This document shows positions 36,384-45,122 of a stretch of DNA of 64,000 bases, in pieces; the stretch's first letter is position 1; each line of letters starts with the position of its first letter. The notes beneath the pieces are model-generated. The model saw nothing but the letters and a program-made list of their open reading frames with translations, had not been told where the DNA came from and made no database searches. This DNA is from Undibacterium parvum (GTDB taxonomy: Bacteria > Pseudomonadota > Gammaproteobacteria > Burkholderiales > Burkholderiaceae_D). Position numbers and translations under genes: made by a program. The stretch lies in assembly GCF_003955735.1 (NCBI RefSeq), contig NZ_CP034464.1, positions 4,712,001 through 4,776,000 on the forward strand, written 5' to 3'.

Positions 36384-37937
36384 CTAATCAATGGTGGACA
36401 TCTTCTTACGCGACTTCGGCATATCGACAAAAATCACGCTGCCTTGTGGTTTTTTACCGAACAGCGATCCGTCCGAAGTACCACCAGAACAGCCATTGCC
36501 AAAAGTAAATCCACAACTGCCTTTTTCGTTAAAGCTGTCTTCTACCATTTCTTTATGCGAAGACGGAATCACGAAACGGTCTTCGTAATTAGCGATCGCC
36601 ATGGTTTGATACATGTCTTCGACCTGTGCAGCAGTTAAACCTACCTGCGCCAAGACCGCCTTATCCTCCTGGCCATGCACCACTTCGGCACGTTTGTAGG
36701 CACGCATTGCTAGCATACGTTCGAGTGCTTTTAAGACTGGCTCTTCTTTACCGGCGGTCAAAAGATTCGCCAGATAACGTACAGGAATACGTAAGGACTT
36801 GACGTCAGGAATAATCCCGTTCATGCCCATGTGGCCAGCTTCTGCCGCTTTCTGGATTGGTGACAGCGGCGGTACATACCAGACCATAGGCAAAGTGCGA
36901 TATTCAGGATGCAGCGGGAAAGCAATTTTCCATTCGACTGCCATCTTGTACACCGGCGACTTTTGTGCCGAGCTGATCCAGCTATCCGGAATACCGTGCT
37001 TGCGCGCTTCAGCAATGACGGCAGGATCATGCGGATCAAGGAAGCAATCGAGTTGCGCCTCATACAGATCTTGCTCGTTCGGCACCGATGCGGCCGACTC
37101 TATCTTGTCTGCGTCGTACAGCAAGACGCCTAAATAACGGATACGACCAACGCAGGTTTCAGAGCATACAGTCGGCTGGCCAGCTTCGATACGCGGGTAG
37201 CAGAACGTGCACTTTTCGGCCTTGCCTGAACTCCAGTTATAGTAAATTTTCTTGTAAGGGCAGCCGGAAATACACATACGCCAGCCGCGGCACTTATCCT
37301 GATCCACCAGTACGATACCGTCATCTTCACGCTTGTAGATAGAACCGGATGGGCAAGATGCGACGCAAGCAGGATTCAAGCAGTGTTCGCACAAGCGTGG
37401 CAAATACATCATGAAAGTGGATTCAAAAGTCGAATACATTTCTTTCTGTACGCCTTCAAACAACTGATCACGGCTACGCGAACTAAATTCGCCGCCCAAA
37501 TCGTCTTCCCAGTTCGGGCCCCAGACGATTTTTTCCATCTTTTTGCCGGTAATCACGGACACAGGACGCGCTGTCGGCGGAGTCTGCATCAACGGTGCAT
37601 TTTGCAGATGCTCGTAATCAAAGGTAAATGGCTCGTAGTAATCATCAATCGAAGGCAAGTTCGGGTTCGCGAACAAGTTACTCAAGATGCGCAACTTACC
37701 GCCTTGTTTAGGCTCTAGTTTACCGGCTTCATTTCTGTGCCAACCGCCCTTCCATTTCTTTTGGTTTTCCCATTCCTTCGGGTAACCGATACCTGGCTTG
37801 GTTTCGACGTTATTAAACCACGCGTACTCGACACCATCACGACTAGTCCAGACGTTTTTACATGTGACCGAACAGGTGTGGCAACCAATACATTTATCCA
37901 GGTTAAGCACCATGCCTACTTGTGCGCGAATTCTCAT
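36384..37937 (-). CDS. narH: Respiratory nitrate reductase beta subunit NarH
   Basis: 517 residues, ferredoxin-like electron conduit with four Fe-S clusters. Cys sets seen: CIGCHTCSVTCKNVW, CEHCLNPACVASCP, CRGWRMCISGCP (Trp in place of one Cys, the [3Fe-4S] site) and CTFCYPRIEAGQPTVCSETC. The start at 37937 overlaps the narG stop by 4 bp (ATGA), so translation is coupled; the track of open frame upstream lies inside narG. Confidence 0.97.
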   Translation of the reverse strand: MRIRAQVGMVLNLDKCIGCHTCSVTCKNVWTSRDGVEYAWFNNVETKPGIGYPKEWENQKKWKGGWHRNEAGKLEPKQGGKLRILSNLFANPNLPSIDDYYEPFTFDYEHLQNAPLMQTPPTARPVSVITGKKMEKIVWGPNWEDDLGGEFSSRSRDQLFEGVQKEMYSTFESTFMMYLPRLCEHCLNPACVASCPSGSIYKREDDGIVLVDQDKCRGWRMCISGCPYKKIYYNWSSGKAEKCTFCYPRIEAGQPTVCSETCVGRIRYLGVLLYDADKIESAASVPNEQDLYEAQLDCFLDPHDPAVIAEARKHGIPDSWISSAQKSPVYKMAVEWKIAFPLHPEYRTLPMVWYVPPLSPIQKAAEAGHMGMNGIIPDVKSLRIPVRYLANLLTAGKEEPVLKALERMLAMRAYKRAEVVHGQEDKAVLAQVGLTAAQVEDMYQTMAIANYEDRFVIPSSHKEMVEDSFNEKGSCGFTFGNGCSGGTSDGSLFGKKPQGSVIFVDMPKSRKKMSTID

Positions 37938-40900
37938 GATGCTGCTCCTTGTTTGTCGTGCTCTGCTTCGTCCAAGGGACCGTCGAGCCAATCTACTTTT
38001 TTCATCTTACGCAAAACCACAAATTCATCGCGATTACTACCGACCGTGCCATAGTAGTTAAAGCCATAAGCCTGCTGCGCATAACCGCCTATCATGTGGG
38101 TAGGTTTCAACACCGCACGTGTCACCGAGTTATGAATACCGCCACGCTTGCCTGAGAGCTCTGCACCTGGCGTATTAACGATTTTTTCCTGAGCGTGATA
38201 CATCAGGCACATGCCCTTTGGCACCCGCTGACTGACAACCACACGGGCAGTCAAAGTACCGTTACTATTAAATACTTCTACCCAATCGTTATCCACCAAA
38301 CCAGCTTCTTTCGCCTCTATTTCTGAGACCCAGACGTGTGGACCACCACGGCTCAAGGTCAGCATGCGCAGGTTGTCAGAATAGGTGGAATGGATACCCC
38401 ATTTCTGATGCGGCGTAATAAAGTTAAGAACGATTTCTTTCTCACCGTTCGGTGACTTATTCAACATCGGCACTACAGTTTTAGTGTCAATCGCTGGCTT
38501 GTAGACACACAGACCTTCACCAAAATCAAGCATCCAACGGTGATCCTGGTAAAACTGCTGACGACCAGTCAGTGTGCGCCAAGGGATATATTCATGCACA
38601 TTGGTATAACCGGCGCTGTAGCTGACCTCTTCCGATTCCAAACCTGACCAGGTCGGTGCCGAAATAATCTTGCGCGGTTGCGACTGCACATCGCGGAAAC
38701 GGATCTTGTCATGCTCACGCCCTACCGCCAGATGAGTATGGTCACGACCGGTAATTTTACCCAGCGCTTCCCAAGCCTTGACTGAGACATGGCCATTGGT
38801 TTCTGGCGCAAAAGTCAAAATCATTTCGCAACCGTCTATCGCCGTATCCAGACGTGGGCGACCTTTGCTGACACCCTCTTCGGTTACCAACTTAGTGATG
38901 CCGCCGATTTCTTTCACTTCGTGCTCGGTATTCCAGTTAATTCCTTTACCGCCATTGCCTAACTTATCCAGCAAAGGCCCGATAGAAGTAAACTTCTTGT
39001 AGATGTCTTTGTAGTTACGTTCAACCACGATCATATTCGGTGCAGTTTTGCCTGGAATCAGATCGCATTCGCCTTTTTTCCAGTCTTTAGGCTCAAACGC
39101 CTGACCTAGTTCACCCGGTGTATCGTGCATCAAAGGTTGCAACACGATGTCTTTGCGGGTACCCAGATATTCGCCACCGATTTCAGTAAATTTCTTGGCG
39201 ATACCTTTGTAGATTTCCCAGTCAGTTTTACTTTCCCACAGAGGCTGTACCGCTTCCGAAAGTGGGTGAATGAAGGGATGCATGTCTGAGGTATTCAGAT
39301 CATCTTTTTCATACCAGGTTGCGGTCGGCAGGACAATATCGCCATACAGACAAGTGGTGCTCATACGGAAATCGAGTACCACCAGCAAATCGAGCTTACC
39401 TTCGGCCGCGACTGGGCGGAATTTCACTTCTGTTGGCTTGACAGCGTCATCCGGATCATCAAACAAGGCATTCTGCGTGCCCAGCAAATACTTCAGGAAG
39501 TATTCATGGCCCTTGCCTGAGCTACCCAAAATATTCGAGCGCCATACAAACATATTACGCGGGAAATTTTTAGGATTATCCGGATCGTCGCAACTCATAT
39601 TCACGGTGCCAGATTTCAAGCCCGTCTTCAGATATTCAACCGTATCGACACCTGCTTTTGCCGCAGCATCGCAGATATCCAAAGGATTAGTTTCCAATTG
39701 CGGAGCCGATGGCAACCAACCCAGGCGCTCGGACTTGGCATTCATATCGATCATGCTCATGTGGCTGATCTTGGATTTGTCAGCTGTTGGCGCGAGGATC
39801 TCATCCATCGCCAATTTCTCATGACGCCATTGGCTAGTGTGCGCATAGAAGAAACTAGTGCCGTTCATCTGACGTGCAGGACGTACCCAGTCACTGGCAA
39901 AAGCTAAAGGTGCCCAGCCAAATTGCGGACGTAGTTTTTCTTGACCCACATAATGCGCCCAACCACCACCCGATTTACCAACGCAACCGCACATCATCAG
40001 CATATTAATGATGCCGCGATAAATCATATCGTTGTGGTACCAGTGATTCAAAGCTGCACCAACGATCACCATGCTCTTACCTTCGGTGTCATGGGCGTTT
40101 TGTGCAAACTCACGTGCCACTTGTATCACCAGATCACGCTTGACACTCGTGTGTTTCTCTTGCCATGCCGGTGTGTAAGGCACATCGTCATCATAAGAAT
40201 GGGCAACCGCACCGCCCAGACCTTGATCGACGCCATAGTTCGCCATAGACAAGTCATACACGGTCGCCACCAAGGCCACTGTGCCATCAGCCAAAGTAAC
40301 GCGTTTTGCTGGCAAATTACGTTGCAGCATATCGTTGGCGTCCGTGCCACCGAAATAGCTGAAACCTACGCTGACGATCTCATCGTGCTTACCAATCAGG
40401 CTCAATTGCGGATCGATTTCACGACCGGAACCACCGTCTTTGGCTTCCAGATTCCAGCGACCAACTTTGGCACCGTCATCAAACTTGCCTTCGCCCCAGC
40501 GGTAACCGATAGAACCATTCGGCGAGACAATTTTACCCGTCGTTTCATCAATCGCGAGCGTCTTCCAGTCGCCATTATTCGCCTCATCCAGACCGCCCGG
40601 CATTTGCGATGCACGCAGCATTTGATCTGGCACATAACAACCATTGCGCTCAACCAAGCGTACCAACATAGGCATATCGGTGTATTGCTTGACGTAGCCA
40701 CGGAAATACGGGGATTTATTCTCTAAATGGAATTCTTTCAGGATCACGTGGCCCATCGCCATCGCCAGTGCGGCATCCGTTCCTTGTTTTGGCGCCATCC
40801 AGATATCGCCAAACTTCACCATCTCGCCAAAGTCAGACGATACGGCAACAGTCTTGGTACCCTTGTAACGTACTTCGGTGTAGAAGTGGGCATCGGGAGT

Positions 40901-41680
40901 ACGAGTTTGCGGCACATTTGAGCCCCAAACCATCAGATAAGTTGAGTTATACCAGTCAGCCGACTCAGGTACATCCGTCTGTTCACCCCAGACTTGCGGG
41001 CTGGCCGGTGGCAAATCGCAGTACCAGTCGTAGAAGGACAATGGCACGCCACCGATCAAACTCAAGTAGCGCGATCCAGCGGCATACGAAACCATAGACA
41101 TCGCCGGAATTGGCGAGAAACCCACAACCCGATCAGGGCCGAATTTTTTGATGGTGAAAGCATTGGAGGCCGCGATCATTTCTTGCGCGGTATCCCAGTC
41201 AGCACGTACAAAACCGCCCAGACCACGGACGGATTTATAGCGCTTGGCTTTTTCAGGATTCTGGCTAATTGATTCCCAGGCGTCTATCGGACCCATGGTC
41301 TTACGCGCTTCTTGCCACATTTCCATCAGACGACCACGTATCATCGGATACTTAACGCGCTGGGCCGAATACACATACCAACTATACGAAGCGCCACGTG
41401 GGCAGCCGCGCGGCTCGTGATTTGGCAAATCTGGACGAGTACGCGGATAATCAGTTTGCTGAGTTTCCCAGGTAATCAAACCGTTCTTGACATACACCTT
41501 CCATGAACAAGAACCAGTGCAGTTGACACCATGCGTAGAACGCACAATTTTGTCATGCTGCCAACGCGAACGGTAGGCGTTCTCCCATTGACGGTCTTCA
41601 TTAACCACTGCACCATGACCGTCAGAATAGGTAGCCTTCACCTTCGACATGAACTTCAATCTATCCAGAAAATGACTCAT
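37934..41680 (-). CDS. narG: Respiratory nitrate reductase alpha subunit NarG
   Basis: 1248-residue Mo-bisMGD catalytic subunit facing the cytoplasm; reduces nitrate to nitrite. With the start at 41680 (GGAG 6 nt ahead), the FS0 cluster ligands fall at His50, Cys54, Cys58 and Cys93, the same numbers as E. coli NarG, which supports this start. The Mo-ligand Asp lies in SFYDWYCDLPP at about 217-224. Upstream ATGs at 41719 and 41716 lack a ribosome site. Repeats and a terminator separate it from narK2. Confidence 0.97.
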   Translation of the reverse strand: MSHFLDRLKFMSKVKATYSDGHGAVVNEDRQWENAYRSRWQHDKIVRSTHGVNCTGSCSWKVYVKNGLITWETQQTDYPRTRPDLPNHEPRGCPRGASYSWYVYSAQRVKYPMIRGRLMEMWQEARKTMGPIDAWESISQNPEKAKRYKSVRGLGGFVRADWDTAQEMIAASNAFTIKKFGPDRVVGFSPIPAMSMVSYAAGSRYLSLIGGVPLSFYDWYCDLPPASPQVWGEQTDVPESADWYNSTYLMVWGSNVPQTRTPDAHFYTEVRYKGTKTVAVSSDFGEMVKFGDIWMAPKQGTDAALAMAMGHVILKEFHLENKSPYFRGYVKQYTDMPMLVRLVERNGCYVPDQMLRASQMPGGLDEANNGDWKTLAIDETTGKIVSPNGSIGYRWGEGKFDDGAKVGRWNLEAKDGGSGREIDPQLSLIGKHDEIVSVGFSYFGGTDANDMLQRNLPAKRVTLADGTVALVATVYDLSMANYGVDQGLGGAVAHSYDDDVPYTPAWQEKHTSVKRDLVIQVAREFAQNAHDTEGKSMVIVGAALNHWYHNDMIYRGIINMLMMCGCVGKSGGGWAHYVGQEKLRPQFGWAPLAFASDWVRPARQMNGTSFFYAHTSQWRHEKLAMDEILAPTADKSKISHMSMIDMNAKSERLGWLPSAPQLETNPLDICDAAAKAGVDTVEYLKTGLKSGTVNMSCDDPDNPKNFPRNMFVWRSNILGSSGKGHEYFLKYLLGTQNALFDDPDDAVKPTEVKFRPVAAEGKLDLLVVLDFRMSTTCLYGDIVLPTATWYEKDDLNTSDMHPFIHPLSEAVQPLWESKTDWEIYKGIAKKFTEIGGEYLGTRKDIVLQPLMHDTPGELGQAFEPKDWKKGECDLIPGKTAPNMIVVERNYKDIYKKFTSIGPLLDKLGNGGKGINWNTEHEVKEIGGITKLVTEEGVSKGRPRLDTAIDGCEMILTFAPETNGHVSVKAWEALGKITGRDHTHLAVGREHDKIRFRDVQSQPRKIISAPTWSGLESEEVSYSAGYTNVHEYIPWRTLTGRQQFYQDHRWMLDFGEGLCVYKPAIDTKTVVPMLNKSPNGEKEIVLNFITPHQKWGIHSTYSDNLRMLTLSRGGPHVWVSEIEAKEAGLVDNDWVEVFNSNGTLTARVVVSQRVPKGMCLMYHAQEKIVNTPGAELSGKRGGIHNSVTRAVLKPTHMIGGYAQQAYGFNYYGTVGSNRDEFVVLRKMKKVDWLDGPLDEAEHDKQGAAS

Positions 41681-41829
41681 CGCAAACTCCATTTCAATAG
41701 GGCACGCTGCCCACATCATTCATTACTTACATGCTAAGAGTGTAGGGACTTCGCCCGCCCTCGCCCATTCCTCGGTGCGCCAGAAGCTGCCATGCATTGG
41801 CACTAGACCCACTAGTCCTTTAGAACTAG

Positions 41830-41900
41830 TTAGGTCTTACGCAAAACCGCCCCAGCGTCGTTGCATCCGCCTTACCAGAGCAATTTTGCATAAGTCCGAC
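41830..41900. repeat. Dispersed palindromic repeat, family C, copy 2
   Basis: 71 bp from TTAGGTCTTACGCAAAA to TTTTGCATAAGTCCGAC, aligned without gaps to the copy at 16944-17014. Confidence 0.7.
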
Positions 41901-41920
41901 TAGTGTATTTTTTAGCTGGC

Positions 41921-41995
41921 ACGCCAGCACGCATATTCCATGCGGGTCTTGAGCCTATCTGGCCGGAGAGGCGCATCAACACTGCGCGCTGGCGT
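41921..41995. repeat. Dispersed palindromic repeat, family B (right arm diverged)
   Basis: GCATATTCCATGCGGG at the left; the right arm has changed to GGCGCATCAACACTGCGCGC. An outer pair ACGCCAGC / GCTGGCGT closes the element. AGCCTATCTGGCC in the middle matches the copy at 32034. Confidence 0.65.
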
Positions 41996-42002
41996 ACCCC
42001 AT

Positions 42003-42029
42003 AAAAAAACCTCCCTAAGGAGGTTTTTT
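42003..42029 (-). terminator. Terminator after narK2
   Basis: AAAAAACCTCC-CTAA-GGAGGTTTTTT, symmetrical and able to work in both directions. Confidence 0.85.
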
Positions 42030-42045
42030 CGAAACGGAGTAGTAA

Positions 42046-43428
42046 TCAACAAGGCATTTCTGCGCCTTTACGCGAGTAATACCACCAAGTGATGACCATG
42101 CAACTAAGATAAAAAGCAATGAACGTATACAAGGCCATATCCGGTGCGCCTGTCATCTTGATCGAAGTACCAAAACTTTGTGGAATAAAGAAACCACCGT
42201 AAGCACCGATAGCGCCAGAAAAACCTAGCACCGCTGCTGATTCTTTCGCCGCATCCAGACGCGCCTGCTTAATCGCCAGATCGCCCTTACCAGCCACCGC
42301 ACGTTCACGTTCAGTTTGGAAGATGATAGGTATCATGCAGAAAGTAGAACCATTACCCAAGCCGGTGAGTATGAACATACCGATAAAAGAAACTAAGAAC
42401 ACTATGAATTGATGATCGTGCAGCGCTGGCAAGATCCCTATGAGGATGGTTGCCACCATGGCGGCAAACACCCAAAAGGTTAATCTGGCACCGCCGACTT
42501 TATCCGAGAGAATTCCGCCTAATGGACGTGCCAGGGCTCCAGCTAAAGGTCCCAAAAATGCAAACTTAGTGACGTCAACCTCAGGGAACTGCGCTTTGAT
42601 CAACATTGCAAAACCGGCAGAGAAACCAATAAAAGAGCCGAAGGTTCCGATGTACAACCAGCACATCAACCAATTGTGCTTGCGTTTAAAAATCACCGCT
42701 TGATCGGCAAAAGAAGCTTTAGCAGACGCGATATCGTTCATACCAAACCAGGCCGCGATGGTGGCAGCAATGATAAACGGTACCCAGATAAAACCAGCAT
42801 TGGCCAACCAAAACATTTTGTCGGTATTGGTCTTGACGTTATGGTACAAAAATCCATCGCCCGAAATAGCCACCCCAAACATGGCGGAGGTGATCACGAA
42901 TGGTGCGACAAACTGCACCACCGAGACCCCCAGATTGCCGATGCCGGCATTCATACCGGTGGCATAGCCCTTGCGCGACTTAGGAAAGAAGAAGCTGATG
43001 TTCGACATGCTGGAGCTGAAATTACCACCGCCCAAACCGCATAACAAGGCCAAGATCAATAAAGTCGAATAACTAGTGGTCGGATCTTGCAACGCAAAAC
43101 CCATACCGATGGCAGGGATCAATAGACTCGCGGTTGAAATTGCAGTCCATTTACGGCCGCCAAAAATAGGGATCAAGAAGGAATAAAAAATGCGCAGAGT
43201 GGCACCAGACAGCGCCGGCAAGGCAGTCAGGAAAAACAACTGATCCTTACTAAACTTAAAGCCTGCCTTATCCAGATTAGCAGCTACCACGCTCCATAGC
43301 ATCCACACTGAGAACGCCAGCATCAGGGCCGGAATCGAGATCCATAAATTACGATTCGCAATCGAACTACCTTCTTTACTCCAGAACTCGGTATTTTCCG
43401 GTTCCCATTTACTCAATACATGACTCAT
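42046..43428 (-). CDS. narK2: Nitrate/nitrite transporter NarK2 (NarK/NarU type)
   Basis: 460-residue MFS protein with 12 membrane segments of the nitrate-nitrite porter family, type II (nitrate/nitrite antiport). Starts with the family WEPENTEFWSKEGSSIANRN. Nitrate-binding arginines by motif: Arg79 (GATLRIFYSF) and the Arg of GALARPLGGILSD. Signature glycines: LCGLGGGNFSSSM and MNAGIGNLG. Follows narK1 by 34 bp; terminator after the stop. Confidence 0.93.
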   Translation of the reverse strand: MSHVLSKWEPENTEFWSKEGSSIANRNLWISIPALMLAFSVWMLWSVVAANLDKAGFKFSKDQLFFLTALPALSGATLRIFYSFLIPIFGGRKWTAISTASLLIPAIGMGFALQDPTTSYSTLLILALLCGLGGGNFSSSMSNISFFFPKSRKGYATGMNAGIGNLGVSVVQFVAPFVITSAMFGVAISGDGFLYHNVKTNTDKMFWLANAGFIWVPFIIAATIAAWFGMNDIASAKASFADQAVIFKRKHNWLMCWLYIGTFGSFIGFSAGFAMLIKAQFPEVDVTKFAFLGPLAGALARPLGGILSDKVGGARLTFWVFAAMVATILIGILPALHDHQFIVFLVSFIGMFILTGLGNGSTFCMIPIIFQTERERAVAGKGDLAIKQARLDAAKESAAVLGFSGAIGAYGGFFIPQSFGTSIKMTGAPDMALYTFIAFYLSCMVITWWYYSRKGAEMPC

Positions 43429-43462
43429 TTGAATACTCCTTTTAGAATTTTTTCAGACCGGA

Positions 43463-44707
43463 TCAAGCTGCTGCCAGCGATTTCGCTTGCAGCATCGCTT
43501 CATTCTTAAACTGGAAGTGCATCCATACCAAAGAGACACAAACGGTGCCATACAAGAGCATGAAACAAGAACTACGCACACCGGTAATATCCACCATCGC
43601 GCCAAACATGATAGGCAAGACAAAGCCGCCTAAACCACCGGCTAAACCGACCACACCAGAAACCGCACCAATGTTGTGGCTATAGTCATCGGAAATAAAT
43701 TTGAATACAGATGCCTTACCAACCGCCATCGCGATACCGACCACAAACAACAAGCTAGTAAAGACAACAGGAGTAAGGCTGATATGGAAATTTTGCATGC
43801 CTGTGACGGTCTTAATCGCGAAATCAGTTTGCGGATACGACAATAAGAAGAAGGCAACCCAGCAAACCCACATGACCCACCATGTCACCTTGTAAGCGCC
43901 GTACTTATCCGCTAACCAACCACCGAATGCACGCAACACACCGCCTGGGAGCGAGAAGCAGGCCGCCAACAAAGCGGCGCTCTTAATATCAAAACCGTAC
44001 TCTGTCACGTAATACTTCACCATCCACAAACTGAGGCCAACGTAACCACCAAACACTACCGAGTAGTACTGGCAATAACGCCAAACCTTAGGGTCTTTCA
44101 ACATCTTTAGTTGCGCCATAAAGCTGATACTCGATTTCACGTTATGTGCAGGATCGGTAGACGAGAACAACCAGAAGATCAAAGCGGCCGCCAACATCAT
44201 GACGGCATATACCTTAGGCACCAGCGTCCAGCCAGCCGCAGCGATCAAGACCGGCGCAATAAATTTATTCACAGCGGCGCCAGAATTACCGGCACCGAAA
44301 ATCCCCATCGCTAAGCCTTGCCGGTCTTTTTTAAACCAGCGCGCGACATAGGGCGTACCGACAGAAAAAGAACCACCAGCCAGACCGACAAATAGACCCA
44401 ACACCAGAAAGTGCCAATATTCGGTGGCATAGCTAATCATATAAATAGGAATAACCGTCGACAGCATCAGCAGGAACAGCACGATACGACCACCAAAGCG
44501 GTCGGTCCAAATCCCTAGCGGTACCCGTATCAGGGAGCCGGTCAACACCGGCATTGCCGTCAGCAGACCAAACTGGGTTTCATTCAAGTGCAAGGCTGCC
44601 TTGATAGGGATACCTATCACGCCAAACATCATCCAGATGGTAAAACAGACCGTGAACGCCAAGGTACTGGACGCCAGTACCGAATAGGCCTTACTTTGAC
44701 TTGCCAT
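43463..44707 (-). CDS. narK1: Nitrate transporter NarK1 (NasA-like type I)
   Basis: 414 residues, 12-TM MFS, type I nitrate porter (nitrate/H+ symport). Seen: GSLIRVPLGIWTDRFGG with the nitrate Arg, GLAGGSFSVGTPYVARWF and MGIFGAGNSGAAVNK signatures, and GGVLRAFGGWLADKYG. The ATG at 44707 has GGGAG 6 nt ahead and is preferred over one two codons upstream. First gene of narK1-narK2; type I before type II is the usual order. Confidence 0.92.
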   Translation of the reverse strand: MASQSKAYSVLASSTLAFTVCFTIWMMFGVIGIPIKAALHLNETQFGLLTAMPVLTGSLIRVPLGIWTDRFGGRIVLFLLMLSTVIPIYMISYATEYWHFLVLGLFVGLAGGSFSVGTPYVARWFKKDRQGLAMGIFGAGNSGAAVNKFIAPVLIAAAGWTLVPKVYAVMMLAAALIFWLFSSTDPAHNVKSSISFMAQLKMLKDPKVWRYCQYYSVVFGGYVGLSLWMVKYYVTEYGFDIKSAALLAACFSLPGGVLRAFGGWLADKYGAYKVTWWVMWVCWVAFFLLSYPQTDFAIKTVTGMQNFHISLTPVVFTSLLFVVGIAMAVGKASVFKFISDDYSHNIGAVSGVVGLAGGLGGFVLPIMFGAMVDITGVRSSCFMLLYGTVCVSLVWMHFQFKNEAMLQAKSLAAA

Positions 44708-44942
44708 GATCAACTCCCTATGCTTTTATCAGTGCTATCAGGATAAAGAGAGTCGCGTCGGATAGAAATTACCCGTAAGGCTGAAATTAAGACGGCAGAA
44801 GTATGGGGAGATACGCCAAAAGAACTAGGCGATGTTTTACGCGCACGAAAAATTTGAAGTATTTTGAGAAAAATAGGCACTGCGGCAGCGCTTGTGCAGT
44901 CATAGTGTTTTGATCGCGCCTTATTTTAGTAAGGCGGAAAAG

Positions 44943-44972
44943 AAAAAAGGGACTAGATTTTCATCTAGTCCC
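44943..44972 (-). terminator. Terminator after tRNA-Arg
   Basis: On the - strand GGGACTAGA-TGAAAA-TCTAGTCCC then TTTTTT; starts 7 bases past the tRNA CCA end. Confidence 0.88.
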
Positions 44973-44979
44973 TATATTC

Positions 44980-45056
44980 TGGTGCGGCTGGCAGGAATCG
45001 AACCCACGACCCCTTGGTTCGTAGCCAAGTACTCTATCCAGCTGAGCTACAGCCGC
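44980..45056 (-). tRNA. tRNA-Arg (anticodon ACG)
   Basis: 77 nt with encoded CCA. Acceptor GCGGCTG pairs with CAGCCGC; anticodon stem CTTGG/CCAAG with loop CTACGAA gives ACG; T-arm GTGGGTTCGAATCC. Reads CGN Arg codons after A34-to-inosine editing. Confidence 0.96.
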
Positions 45057-45122
45057 GAAAAACAAAATTATAGCACAGCTATTCGAGTTTTATAAGCCTT
45101 AATCGCTACTTTTACGTAGTTT

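Larger units (their letters stand above)
41681..42045. other. narG upstream region with two repeat families and a terminator
   Basis: 365 bp holding family C copy 2 (41830-41900), a family B copy (41921-41995) and the narK2 terminator (42003-42029). No FNR box matching TTGAT-N4-ATCAA was seen, so the narG promoter must be of another kind, or transcription reads through from narK. Confidence 0.55.

Noticed and set aside
37934-41719. Numerous long ORFs antisense to narG, narH and other genes
   Set aside because: Shadows of strongly biased coding sequence; no ribosome sites, no recognisable domains.
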